From positions 1 through 46,283 of the forward strand of contig JAFAGC010000119.1 of assembly GCA_023423065.1 (NCBI GenBank): a stretch of 46,283 nucleotides of DNA, given 5' to 3'. The first letter of the stretch is position 1. Every line of letters begins with the position of its first letter. A program made the position numbers and the translations under genes. Origin of the DNA: Pseudomonadota bacterium. Its GTDB lineage: Bacteria > Pseudomonadota > Gammaproteobacteria > Steroidobacterales > Steroidobacteraceae. Positions 7,987 through 16,789 of the stretch are shown piece after piece. The notes below the pieces were generated by a model, which worked only from the letters and a program-made list of their open reading frames with translations, searched no databases and was not told the origin of the DNA.

Positions 7987-9477
7987 ATGCAGTTTGAAAT
8001 CTGGACGAAGGCGCTCGCGGAGCTGCCGGTCGATTGTCTTGCCGTCGCCGTTCACGACGACGGGGAACTCTCCCCTGAGGCCCGGGCGCTCGACCTGCGC
8101 TGCCGGGAAAAGATCTCGAGGCTCCTCAAACGCGGCGACTTCAGTGGCAAGGCAGGCGAGTCCTGGCTGATCGCCGACCTCGAAGGTTTGCGCGCCGAAC
8201 GGGTGTTGCTCGTCGGTCTCGGTCCCAAGGCGGACCTGACGCGCAAGGCCTGGCGCCGTGCCGTCAACACCGCGCTCACCGCGTCGCTGCGCACGCGCGT
8301 GACCTCGCTCGCGCTCGCGCTTCCCCGCCCCGCGCAGAAGCTGCAGTCGGACGAGCGTTTCGGCCGCGCCGTGGCCGAGCTGACCGGCAACGCGATGTAT
8401 CGCGTGAACGACCTCAAGAGCGGCAAGAAGCCCCGGCCGCATGCGCTCGCGCGCGTCGCGGTTACCGCGCCCGGCAAGTCCGTGCAGGCGATCAAGAAAG
8501 GATTCGCGCAGGGCCACGCACTCGCCGGCGGCGCCGCGCTCATGCGCAACCTCGCCAATCTACCCGGCAACGTGTGCACCCCGAGCTACCTGGGCAAGAC
8601 CGCCGAAGGGCTCGCGAAGACCCACAAGTCGCTGCGCGTGAAAGTGCTGGGACTGCCCGAGATCAAGCGCGAGAAGATGGGCTGCCTGCTCGCGGTCACG
8701 CAGGGCAGCGAGGAGCCGCCGCGCTTCATCGTCATCGAGCACAAACATCCGCGCGCCAAGGGAGCGCCGGTCGTCCTGGTCGGCAAAGGCATCACGTTCG
8801 ACACCGGCGGCATCTCGCTCAAGGATCCGCCGACCATGGACGAGATGAAGTTCGACATGTCGGGCGCGGCCTGCGTCATCGGCACGATGAACGCGGTCGC
8901 CGAGCTCAACCTGCCGCTCAACGTCGTGGGCCTCGTCGCGGCCTGCGAGAACATGCCCGACGGCCGCGCGATCAAGCCCGGCGACATCGTCACGAGCGCC
9001 GCCGGCCTCACGGTCGAGATCCTCAACACGGACGCGGAAGGCCGGCTCATCCTGTGCGACGCGCTCAATTACGCGCGGCGCTTCAAGCCCTCCGTGGTCG
9101 TCGACATGGCGACGCTCACCGGCGCCATTGTCGTGGCGCTCGGGGTGCACCACACCGGTGTGTTCTCGAACGACGACGCGCTCGCGCGCGAACTGGTCGA
9201 TTGCGGCGGCGTGGTCGACGACCGCGCCTGGCACATGCCGCTCACCGAGGAATACGGCGAGCAGCTCAAGAGCAATTTCGCGGACATGGCCAATGTCGCG
9301 GGCCGCGACGGCGGCTCGATCACCGCGGCGGCATTCCTCGGCAAGTTCACCAAGGACCTGACCTGGGCGCATCTCGACATCGCCGGCACCGCCTACCAGG
9401 GCGGCGCGGCCAAGGGCAGCACCGGCCGCCCGAGCGCGTTGCTGCTCGAGTTCCTGCTGCGTCGCGCGGCTCGCTGA
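7987..9477 (+). CDS. pepA: Leucyl aminopeptidase (M17 family)
   Basis: A 496-residue cytosolic zinc/manganese aminopeptidase that removes N-terminal residues, especially Leu, from peptides. The M17 catalytic half is clear: GKGITFDTGGISLK with the metal-binding Lys and Asp, MKFDMSGAA, and the family signature NTDAEGR at residues 347-353 containing the metal-binding Asp and Glu and the catalytic Arg. Length is normal. The start MQFEIWTKAL agrees with the family's beta-strand beginning. A TACACT box at 7937-7942 in the lptF-pepA gap is a possible -10 but has no good -35. holC follows after 28 bases and valS after that, the conserved pepA-holC-valS order. E. coli PepA also binds DNA as a repressor; nothing here shows whether this one does. 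Confidence 0.97.
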   Translation: MQFEIWTKALAELPVDCLAVAVHDDGELSPEARALDLRCREKISRLLKRGDFSGKAGESWLIADLEGLRAERVLLVGLGPKADLTRKAWRRAVNTALTASLRTRVTSLALALPRPAQKLQSDERFGRAVAELTGNAMYRVNDLKSGKKPRPHALARVAVTAPGKSVQAIKKGFAQGHALAGGAALMRNLANLPGNVCTPSYLGKTAEGLAKTHKSLRVKVLGLPEIKREKMGCLLAVTQGSEEPPRFIVIEHKHPRAKGAPVVLVGKGITFDTGGISLKDPPTMDEMKFDMSGAACVIGTMNAVAELNLPLNVVGLVAACENMPDGRAIKPGDIVTSAAGLTVEILNTDAEGRLILCDALNYARRFKPSVVVDMATLTGAIVVALGVHHTGVFSNDDALARELVDCGGVVDDRAWHMPLTEEYGEQLKSNFADMANVAGRDGGSITAAAFLGKFTKDLTWAHLDIAGTAYQGGAAKGSTGRPSALLLEFLLRRAAR

Positions 9478-9505
9478 TCGCCGCGCAAGTGCGCGCATCG
9501 GACGC

Positions 9506-9952
9506 ATGTCGCCCCGGGTCGATTTCTACGTAACCGAAGAATCCGGCGAAGCCGCGCGCTTGCGCCTCGCCTGTCGCGTCACCGAGAAGGCCTATCTCGG
9601 CAAGCAACGCGTCGTGGTGTTCTTCGACGATCCGGCGTTGCTGCCGCGTTTCGACGAACTTCTCTGGACGTTCGGCGACGGCAGCTTCGTGCCGCACGAC
9701 ACGGTGGCCCGCGAAGGCGCCGACTGCGTCGCGCCGGTCGCGCTAACTACCGGCCCTCTGCCGGCGAGTCCGGCCCCCGACGACTCCTGGCAGGTGCTGG
9801 TGAATCTCGCCGCGACCGTGCCCGCTTTCCACTCGCGTTTCACCCGCATCGCCGAATTCCTCGACGCCCGCCCCGAGGTACGTGCCGCCGGCCGCGAGCG
9901 CTTCAAGTCCTATCGGGCGGCTTCGATGGAGCCCCATACCCACAACGTTTGA
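9506..9952 (+). CDS. holC: DNA polymerase III subunit chi
   Basis: A 148-residue chi subunit of the clamp-loader complex; in the family it links the polymerase III holoenzyme to single-strand DNA-binding protein. The family features are visible: a start with a beta-strand (VDFYV), a Cys-Arg followed by an acid-rich helix, the VVVFFDD strand, and a Trp-Thr-Phe-x-x-x-x-Phe-x-Pro-His block near residues 50-60. The C-terminus is somewhat longer than usual. It sits between pepA and valS, where holC is normally found in gammaproteobacteria, which supports the call strongly. Confidence 0.92.
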   Translation: MSPRVDFYVTEESGEAARLRLACRVTEKAYLGKQRVVVFFDDPALLPRFDELLWTFGDGSFVPHDTVAREGADCVAPVALTTGPLPASPAPDDSWQVLVNLAATVPAFHSRFTRIAEFLDARPEVRAAGRERFKSYRAASMEPHTHNV

Positions 9953-9962
9953 CCGGCTCCGG

Positions 9963-10009
9963 AATGGGGTCAGACCCCATTTGCCAGGAATTGGGGTCTG
10001 ACCCCATTT
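9963..10009. repeat. Palindromic intergenic element, GGGGTCAGACCCC family
   Basis: Two copies of a 16-19 base unit built on GGGGTCAGACCCC lie in opposite orientation at 9963-9981 and 9991-10009, separated by nine bases, so the whole block is a near-perfect palindrome able to form a long hairpin. It fills the holC-valS gap. Such words resemble the dispersed REP-like palindromes mobilised by REP-associated tyrosine transposases in gammaproteobacteria; no such transposase gene is in the window. Confidence 0.8.
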
Positions 10010-10024
10010 CCGTTTCCGTATAAT
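9997..10024 (+). promoter_or_regulatory. Probable valS promoter, -35 inside the palindrome
   Basis: A perfect TATAAT lies at 10019-10024 and a TCTGAC -35-like hexamer at 9997-10002, spacing 16 bases. The -35 falls in the second arm of the palindromic repeat. The predicted transcript start (about 10031) leaves a leader of only about five bases before the valS ATG at 10036. The -10 is strong; the -35 is inference. Confidence 0.6.
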
Positions 10025-10035
10025 CCGGGGCCTCC

Positions 10036-12840
10036 ATGGACAAGGCCTACACACCCGGCGACATCGAGCGCCGGATCTACGAGCGTTGGGAATCTTCGGG
10101 CTCCTTCGCCCCCGCCGGCGACGGCGAACCCTATTGCATCATGCTGCCGCCGCCGAACGTCACCGGCACGCTGCACATGGGGCACGCGTTCCAGCACACG
10201 TTGATGGACACGCTCACGCGCTGGCATCGCATGCGCGGTTTCTCCGCGCTGTGGCAGCCGGGCACCGACCACGCCGGCATCGCGACGCAGATGGTGGTCG
10301 AGCGCCAGCTCGGCGCCGAGGGCACGCATCGTCTCGATCTCGGCCGCGAGAAATTCGTCGAGCGCGTCTGGAAGTGGAAGGAGCAATCCGGCGGCACGAT
10401 CACGCGCCAGATGCGCCGGCTCGGCACGTCGGTCGACTGGTCGCGCGACAAGTTCACGATGGATCCGGATCTCTCCCGCGCGGTCACGGAAGTGTTCGTG
10501 CGGCTGCACGAGGAAGGACTCATCTACCGCGGCAAGCGGCTCGTGAACTGGGACCCGGTGCTGCTCACCGCGGTATCGGATCTCGAGGTCCTTTCCGAAG
10601 AAGAGAACGGCTCGCTCTGGCACATCCGTTATCCCATCGCGGGTGGCGGTGGCCACGTGGTGGTCGCGACCACGCGTCCCGAAACCTTGTTAGGCGACAC
10701 GGCGGTGGCCGTGAATCCGGACGACGAGCGTTACAAGTCCCTTATCGGCAAACAACTCGACCTGCCCCTCACCGGCCGCACGATACCCGTGATCGCCGAC
10801 AGCTACGTCGACGCGGCCTTCGGCTCGGGCTGCGTGAAGATCACGCCCGCGCACGACTTCAACGACTACGAAGTCGGCCAGCGCCACGGCCTCGCGCAGA
10901 TCAACATCTTCACGCCGGACGCGCGCCTCAACGAGAACGCGCCGGAACGCTTCCGCGGACTCGACCGCTTCGAGGCGCGCAAGCGCGTCGTCGCCGAGCT
11001 CGAAGCCGCGGGGCTCATCGAGAAGATAGAGCCGCACAAGCTCAAGGTGCCGCGCGGCGACCGCACGAACGCGGTCATCGAGCCCTACCTCACGGACCAG
11101 TGGTACGTGAAGATCGCGCCGCTCGCCGAACCCGCGCTGAAGGCGGTCGAGGACGGCCGCATCCGCTTCGTGCCGGAGAACTGGTCGAAGACCTATTACG
11201 AGTGGATGCGCAACATCAAGGACTGGTGCGTGAGCCGCCAGCTCTGGTGGGGCCATCGCATTCCCGCCTGGTACGACGATGCCGGCAAGGTCTACGTCGG
11301 CCGGGACGAGGCCGAGGTTCGCCGCAGACATTCGATCGCGCCCTCGGTCGCGCTGACCCGGGACCCGGATGTTCTGGACACCTGGTTCTCTTCGGCGTTG
11401 TGGCCGTTCTCCACGCTCGGCTGGCCCGACACCACGCCCGAGCTCAAGAAGTTCTATCCCACCAGTGTGCTCGTCACGGGCTTCGACATCATCTTCTTCT
11501 GGGTCGCAAGAATGATCATGATGGGCCTCAAGTTCATGGGCGACGTCCCGTTCCGCGACGTCTACATCACCGGACTCATTCGCGACGAGCATGGCGACAA
11601 GATGTCGAAGTCGAAAGGCAACGTCATCGACCCGCTCGACATCGTCGACGGCATCAGGCTCGATGACCTCGTCGCCAAGCGCACGACCGGCCTCATGCAG
11701 CCCCATCTCGCGCCGGGCATCGAGAAGAACACGCGCAAACAGTTCCCCGAAGGCATCGCGGCCTTTGGCACGGACGCGCTGCGCTTCACGTTCGCATCGC
11801 TCGCCGGGCCCTCTCGCGACATCCGCTTCGATCTCGGTCGCGTGGGCGGTTACCGCAACTTCTGCAACAAGCTGTGGAACGGCGCGCGCTTCGTGCTCAT
11901 GACAGTCGAGGGACAGGGCGACCTCGTCGGCGAGGCCGAGCCGTCCATCGCCGACCGCTGGATCGTTTCGCGTTTCGCGGCCACGCTCGCGAAGGTCGAC
12001 GAATCGCTGCGCGAATACCGCTTCGATTTCGCGGCGACCGCGCTCTACGAATTCACGTGGTACGAATTCTGCGACTGGTACCTGGAGCTCACCAAGCCCG
12101 TCCTGCAGAGCGAGACGGCGACCGACGCGCAGAAGCGCGGCACGCGCCGCACGCTGATCACGGTGCTCGAGGCCTTGCTGCGCGCGCTGCACCCGATGAT
12201 GCCGTTCATCACGGAGGAGATCTGGCAGCGCGTGAACCCGATCGTCGCGCCGCTGCGCGCCGCGGCGAATTTCCGCGGGACCGAAAAGCCGGTCGACACG
12301 ATCATGCTCATGTACTACCCGGCGGCCACCGACTTCGCCAGCGATTCCGCCGCGGAAACGGAAGTCGAGTGGATGAAGCAATTCATCCTCGCGGTGCGCC
12401 AGATCCGTGGCGAGATGGACATCGCGCCCTCGCGCAAGATTCCGCTGCTCATCGCCAATGCCGGGGCGCGCGAAAGCGATCTCGTCGAGCGGCACTTCGC
12501 CTATCTATCGCGCCTCGCGGGCCTCGAAAGCGTGCGGCAGCTCACGCCGGGTGAAACTCAGCCGGAATCCGCGGCCGCGATTCTCGGGGATCTCACGCTG
12601 CTCGTTCCGATGGCGGGCTTGATAGACCCGAAGGCCGAGATCGAGCGTTTGAGCAAGCTCATGGCGAAACACGACAGCGACATCAACAAGCTCAACGCGA
12701 AACTCGGCAACGAAAACTTCGTGAAGAACGCGCCGCCGGAGGTGGTCGCGGCCGACCGGGCCCGCGCCGCCGAGCTCATCGCGCGCAACGCGAGCCTCGC
12801 CCAACAGCTCGCGCGCGTGCGCCGGCTCGGCCAAAGCTGA
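10036..12840 (+). CDS. valS: Valyl-tRNA synthetase
   Basis: A 934-residue class I aminoacyl-tRNA synthetase charging tRNA-Val. Seen in order: the HIGH-type motif HMGH at residues 47-50 after PPPNVTG, the large CP1 editing domain that removes mischarged threonine (about residues 190-420), the KMSKS loop at 522-526, the anticodon-binding helices, and a C-terminal coiled-coil arm (about residues 860-930) typical of bacterial ValRS. Length is normal (E. coli 951). It follows pepA and holC but has a promoter of its own. No T-box or other leader structure is seen, and the leader is too short for one. Confidence 0.98.
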   Translation: MDKAYTPGDIERRIYERWESSGSFAPAGDGEPYCIMLPPPNVTGTLHMGHAFQHTLMDTLTRWHRMRGFSALWQPGTDHAGIATQMVVERQLGAEGTHRLDLGREKFVERVWKWKEQSGGTITRQMRRLGTSVDWSRDKFTMDPDLSRAVTEVFVRLHEEGLIYRGKRLVNWDPVLLTAVSDLEVLSEEENGSLWHIRYPIAGGGGHVVVATTRPETLLGDTAVAVNPDDERYKSLIGKQLDLPLTGRTIPVIADSYVDAAFGSGCVKITPAHDFNDYEVGQRHGLAQINIFTPDARLNENAPERFRGLDRFEARKRVVAELEAAGLIEKIEPHKLKVPRGDRTNAVIEPYLTDQWYVKIAPLAEPALKAVEDGRIRFVPENWSKTYYEWMRNIKDWCVSRQLWWGHRIPAWYDDAGKVYVGRDEAEVRRRHSIAPSVALTRDPDVLDTWFSSALWPFSTLGWPDTTPELKKFYPTSVLVTGFDIIFFWVARMIMMGLKFMGDVPFRDVYITGLIRDEHGDKMSKSKGNVIDPLDIVDGIRLDDLVAKRTTGLMQPHLAPGIEKNTRKQFPEGIAAFGTDALRFTFASLAGPSRDIRFDLGRVGGYRNFCNKLWNGARFVLMTVEGQGDLVGEAEPSIADRWIVSRFAATLAKVDESLREYRFDFAATALYEFTWYEFCDWYLELTKPVLQSETATDAQKRGTRRTLITVLEALLRALHPMMPFITEEIWQRVNPIVAPLRAAANFRGTEKPVDTIMLMYYPAATDFASDSAAETEVEWMKQFILAVRQIRGEMDIAPSRKIPLLIANAGARESDLVERHFAYLSRLAGLESVRQLTPGETQPESAAAILGDLTLLVPMAGLIDPKAEIERLSKLMAKHDSDINKLNAKLGNENFVKNAPPEVVAADRARAAELIARNASLAQQLARVRRLGQS

Positions 12841-12871
12841 CGCAGTTCGCATCGGGATGCCGCGGCCGGGC

Positions 12872-12877
12872 TATAGT
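12872..12877 (+). promoter_or_regulatory. -10 box TATAGT for a leaderless moxR transcript
   Basis: TATAGT lies six bases before the GTG start codon of the MoxR gene at 12884, so the predicted transcript start is the G of the GTG itself. No clear -35 is visible. The same six-base spacing recurs at two other GTG-start genes in this window. Confidence 0.5.
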
Positions 12878-12883
12878 CGCGCT

Positions 12884-13828
12884 GTGACCTCAACGACTCC
12901 CCATCCGCACACCGGCGCGCTCGCCGCGGCGCTGGCGGCGCTCGACCGCGTCATCCTCGGCAAACCGCAGGCCGTGAGACTGGCCCTCGCCTGCCTGCTC
13001 GCGCGTGGCCACCTGCTCATCGAGGACGTGCCCGGCGTCGGCAAGACCACGCTCGCACACGCGCTCGCGCACGTGCTCGGGCTCGCTTGGCAACGCGTGC
13101 AGTTCACCAGCGACCTGCTGCCGGCGGACATCATCGGTGTGTCGGTGTTCGACGCCGCGAACGGCAACTTCTCGTTCCGCAAGGGCCCGATGTTCACGCA
13201 GCTGCTGCTGGCCGACGAGGTGAACCGCGCGAGCCCGAAGACGCAGAGCGCGCTGCTCGAGGCCATGGAAGAACGCCAGGTGAGCGTCGACGTCACGACG
13301 TACCGGCTGCCCGAACCCTTCTTCGTCGTCGCGACCCAGAATCCCTTCGAGCAGTTAGGCACCTTCCGGCTGCCCGAATCGCAGCTCGACCGTTTCCTCA
13401 TGCGCATTTCGCTCGGCTACCCGGATTCCGCGCACGAACGCACGCTGCTCGCCGAGGGCGACCGGCGCGACCTGCTCGCCGGCATGGCGCCGGCGCTCAA
13501 TCCGGACGCGGTGCGCGAGCTGCAGGCCGCCGTCCTTCGCGTTCACGTCTCGGATGCGCTGCTCGGCTACGTGCAGGCGCTGGTCGCGAGCACGCGGCAG
13601 CGTACCGACATCCTGCTGGGCCTCTCGCCGCGCGCGGGCCAGGGACTGGTGCGCGCCGCGCGCGCATGGGCCATGCTGGCCGGCCGCGACTTCGTGGTGC
13701 CCGAGGACGTGCAGGTCGTGTTCCTGCCGGTCGCGACGCATCGCCTGGAGCGCAACGGCGTGGCCGCGGCCGCCGACCACGCGAGCTTCGTCGCCGAGCT
13801 GGCGCGCGGCGTTCCCGTCCCGGTGTGA
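12884..13828 (+). CDS. MoxR family AAA+ ATPase
   Basis: A 314-residue AAA+ ATPase of the MoxR class, thought to act as a chaperone for activation or assembly of partner proteins, often ones with von Willebrand or DUF58 domains. Seen: Walker A (EDVPGVGKTT), the LLPADIIG segment, Walker B (LLLADEVNRASP), sensor 1 (VVATQNPFEQLGTFRLPESQLDRF) and the C-terminal lid with a SPRAGQ motif. The GTG at 12884 is preferred to an in-frame ATG at 12857 because the -10 box lies between them. The DUF58 gene begins seven bases after the stop and a transglutaminase gene overlaps that, the common MoxR-DUF58-transglutaminase order. Confidence 0.93.
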   Translation: MTSTTPHPHTGALAAALAALDRVILGKPQAVRLALACLLARGHLLIEDVPGVGKTTLAHALAHVLGLAWQRVQFTSDLLPADIIGVSVFDAANGNFSFRKGPMFTQLLLADEVNRASPKTQSALLEAMEERQVSVDVTTYRLPEPFFVVATQNPFEQLGTFRLPESQLDRFLMRISLGYPDSAHERTLLAEGDRRDLLAGMAPALNPDAVRELQAAVLRVHVSDALLGYVQALVASTRQRTDILLGLSPRAGQGLVRAARAWAMLAGRDFVVPEDVQVVFLPVATHRLERNGVAAAADHASFVAELARGVPVPV

Positions 13829-13835
13829 CCGGTCC

Positions 13836-14837
13836 ATGACCACTGTGGTGCGCGCCCGGTTCGGTATCGGCGGCACCCTCGCGGCGCGCGTGCGTCAGCC
13901 CTTCGCGCGCTGGGTACGGCGCCGCCAGGGCGAAGATCGCCTGCCGGTCGCGGTCGTCACGCGCCGCGTCTACATCCTGCCGACGCGCCCCGGCATCGCG
14001 TTCGCGGCGCTCGTCTTCGTGATGCTGGTCGCGGGGCTCAACTACTCGAACAGCATCGCGATGATGCTCGCGTTCCTGCTCGCGGGCTTCGGCCTCATCG
14101 CGATGCACCTGACGCATCGGAACCTCGTCGGCATCCTGCTGCGCGACGTGGCGAGCGTGGATGCGTTCGCGGGCGAACACGGCCAACTACTGCTCACGCT
14201 CGAGAATTCCGCGGATACGCCGCGCATCGGCATCGAGTGCGGGACGGACACCCTCGAGCGGGTCACGCTCGACGTGATCGCCGGCGGCAAGGCGCGCGCG
14301 GACCTGTCGCTTCCACTGGCCAGACGTGGCCGGCACCGCATCGAACGCCTCAAGCTATCCACCGCGTTTCCGTTCGGGCTGTGCCGGGCATGGACCTACG
14401 TCCACCTCGACACGTCGATCATCGCCTGGCCCGCGCCGCGCGGCCGGCGCGAGCCGCCCGCGGAAGCCGCCAGTGGCGGCAACGCTCCCTCGGTGCATCG
14501 CGAGGGTGACGAGGAATGGGCGGGACTGCGTGAATTCCGCAGCGGGGATTCGCCGCGCCAGGTGGCCTGGCGCGCCTACGCGCGTGGCCGCGGCCTGCTG
14601 GTGAAGACCTATCAATCGCCGGCCGCGCACCATCGCACGTTCGACCTCGCCCACGTCCCCGGCTCCGACATCGAGTCGCGCCTCGAGCAATTGTCGGCGT
14701 GGGTCATGGATGCGCACGCGCGCGGCGAGCGTTATGGACTGGTGCTCGGGCAGCGCTCGATCGAGCCCGACAGCGGCAACAAGCATCGCGAAAATTGCCT
14801 GCGCGCGCTCGCGCTGTACGGCGAGGACGCCCGATGA
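13836..14837 (+). CDS. DUF58 domain membrane protein
   Basis: A 333-residue protein with two adjacent membrane helices (about residues 50-95) and a cytoplasmic C-terminal region containing the DUF58 hallmark EWAGLREFRSGD followed by a Trp-Arg-x-x-Ala-x-x-x-x-Leu-Leu-Val-Lys pattern (about residues 228-255). DUF58 proteins are regular partners of MoxR ATPases. The start ATG at 13836 follows the moxR stop by seven bases; the stop overlaps the next start as ATGA, so the three genes are translationally coupled. Its biochemical role is not known; the arrangement suggests an envelope-stress or cell-wall module. Confidence 0.9.
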   Translation: MTTVVRARFGIGGTLAARVRQPFARWVRRRQGEDRLPVAVVTRRVYILPTRPGIAFAALVFVMLVAGLNYSNSIAMMLAFLLAGFGLIAMHLTHRNLVGILLRDVASVDAFAGEHGQLLLTLENSADTPRIGIECGTDTLERVTLDVIAGGKARADLSLPLARRGRHRIERLKLSTAFPFGLCRAWTYVHLDTSIIAWPAPRGRREPPAEAASGGNAPSVHREGDEEWAGLREFRSGDSPRQVAWRAYARGRGLLVKTYQSPAAHHRTFDLAHVPGSDIESRLEQLSAWVMDAHARGERYGLVLGQRSIEPDSGNKHRENCLRALALYGEDAR

Positions 14838-16789
14838 GAGCGCCGGACGACCGTTCGCACATCGCCGCGACGCTGACATTCGTCGGCGGCCTGCTGCTCG
14901 TCGCGGCCGACACGCCGCTGTGGTGCGTGGGCATCGCGGCCGCCGCCGCGGCCTGGCGCCTGTCCCTGGCGTTCCGCGGTGCGCCGCGTCCGAAGCCGGG
15001 CAAGGCCGTACGGTTCGTGTTCGCGGTGTTCGCCGTGACATTCGTCGGCGCGGTATTGCTGAGCTTCCGCACGCTCAACGGTCTCGGCGCCGGCACCGCC
15101 CTGCTGGTGCTGATGGGTGCGCTCAAGCTGATCGAATCGCGCACGCGGCGCGACGACGGCATCGTGATCGGCGTGGCGCTGTTCCTGCTGCTCGCCGCCG
15201 GCCTGGCCGACCAGTCGCTGTGGCGGCTGCCGCTCTATCTACTGCACCTGTGGGGCGTGGTGGCCGCCATGGCCGTCATCGCACACGCCGGGACCGCGCT
15301 CACGACCCGGGCCGCGCTGCGGCTCGCCGCGCGCGCACTGACCATGGCGGTGCCGCTCGCGGCCCTCGCGTTCATGTTCTTCCCCCGCTTCACGGGCCAG
15401 TTCTGGACGCTGCCGCGCGGCGACGAAGCCAGGACCGGGCTCACGGACCAGATGTCGCCGGGCAGCATCGGCACACTCGCGGTCGAATACGACCCCGCCT
15501 TTCGCGTGTACTTCGAGGGCAATCTTCCGCCGCGCGAGGCGCTGTATTTCCGCGGTCCCGTACTCAATACGTTCGACGGCTTCACCTGGCGCCGCGCCCG
15601 CGGCCGGTTCTTTCCGCGCGAAGAAGTCGAGGTCGTAGGGCAGCCGGTGCGTTACCGGATCATGCTCGAGCCGAGTTATCGCCCTTTCCTCGTCTCGCTC
15701 GACACGGTCGTCGAACCGCCCCGCGGTGCGTTCTTCGCGCACGACCGGCAGCTATCCACCCTGTACGACATCACGCAGGTCATGACCTACGACGCGGTTT
15801 CATACCTGCGCACGCGCCCGACCGGGCCACTCGCGACGAACACGCGGCGTCACGAAACCGAGATCGGCTCCGACCACAATCCGCGCACCCAGGCCCTGGC
15901 GCGCGAAATGCGGGCCCGCGCGGGCAGCGACGCCGAATTTGCGCGCGCGGTGCTCACCTGGTTCGCCGAGCAGGGACTCGAGTACACGCTGGAACCGGGC
16001 CCGACCTCGCTCGACTCGGTCGATTCGACCCTGTTCGACAACAAGAACGGCTTCTGCGCGCACTTCGCTTCCGCGTACGCGACCATGATGCGCGCGGCCG
16101 GCGTCCCCGCGCGCGTGGTCACCGGCTATCTCGGCGGCGAATGGAATCCGTCCGGCGGCTACCTCATCGTGCGGCAAGCCGACGCGCACGCGTGGACGGA
16201 AATCTGGCTGGATGGCGCAGGCTGGACGCGTATCGATCCGACCGTCGTCGTTTCGCCGGCACGATTGCAGCTCGGCATCTTCAGCCTGATGCGCGATTCG
16301 ATGCCGGCGGGCAGCTTCGCGACCGAGCGGACGGCGTGGCTGCACAAGATCGTGCTCGTCTGGGACAGCGCCAACCAGTGGTGGCAGCGCCGCGTCGTCC
16401 AGTTCAACCTGCGCGCGCAGTTCGAGCTGCTGTCGAAGCTCGGCTTCGCTTCGCCGGGCTGGCGGCACCTCGCCTGGCTATTCGCCATCGTGTTGTGCTC
16501 GTGGATCGCGTGGGTGAGTCTCACCCTGCGGCGCAGCGTCGCGCGCGTCCGGCCCGATCGCATCGGCCGGGCCTGGCTGCGCGTCACCCGCAAGCTGGCG
16601 CGGGTCGCGCCGGCGCGCACGAGCGACGAGGGACCGTTCGCATTCGCCGCGCGGATCGCGGCGGCGCGCCCCGAACTCGCGGAGCGCGTGTTTGCGATCG
16701 CCGACCGATATGCGCGCCTGCGTTTCGGGACGTCGCCGGCGCGCGCCGAGATCGAGGAGTTCGAGCGCGAATCGCGCGCGTTCGGTTAG
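14834..16789 (+). CDS. TgpA-like transmembrane transglutaminase (DUF3488 + transglutaminase core)
   Basis: A 651-residue inner-membrane protein. The first ~185 residues hold five to six membrane helices (DUF3488 part); a large periplasmic region follows, with a transglutaminase-like core at about residues 340-480: the catalytic Cys in NGFCAHFASAYATMMRAAG, His in DAHAWTEIW and Asp in WTRIDPT. Another helix lies near residues 545-565, then a cytoplasmic tail with a DUF4129-like look. TgpA of Pseudomonas aeruginosa has this plan and is essential there. The start overlaps the DUF58 stop. The last four bases overlap the stop of the convergent MFS gene, so no terminator separates the two. Confidence 0.92.
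   Translation: MRAPDDRSHIAATLTFVGGLLLVAADTPLWCVGIAAAAAAWRLSLAFRGAPRPKPGKAVRFVFAVFAVTFVGAVLLSFRTLNGLGAGTALLVLMGALKLIESRTRRDDGIVIGVALFLLLAAGLADQSLWRLPLYLLHLWGVVAAMAVIAHAGTALTTRAALRLAARALTMAVPLAALAFMFFPRFTGQFWTLPRGDEARTGLTDQMSPGSIGTLAVEYDPAFRVYFEGNLPPREALYFRGPVLNTFDGFTWRRARGRFFPREEVEVVGQPVRYRIMLEPSYRPFLVSLDTVVEPPRGAFFAHDRQLSTLYDITQVMTYDAVSYLRTRPTGPLATNTRRHETEIGSDHNPRTQALAREMRARAGSDAEFARAVLTWFAEQGLEYTLEPGPTSLDSVDSTLFDNKNGFCAHFASAYATMMRAAGVPARVVTGYLGGEWNPSGGYLIVRQADAHAWTEIWLDGAGWTRIDPTVVVSPARLQLGIFSLMRDSMPAGSFATERTAWLHKIVLVWDSANQWWQRRVVQFNLRAQFELLSKLGFASPGWRHLAWLFAIVLCSWIAWVSLTLRRSVARVRPDRIGRAWLRVTRKLARVAPARTSDEGPFAFAARIAAARPELAERVFAIADRYARLRFGTSPARAEIEEFERESRAFG

Noticed and set aside
10690..12495. 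A 601-codon open frame opposite valS
   Set aside because: It is antisense to a certain gene, has no family motif, and has the His/Arg/Asp-rich composition of a high-GC shadow frame.
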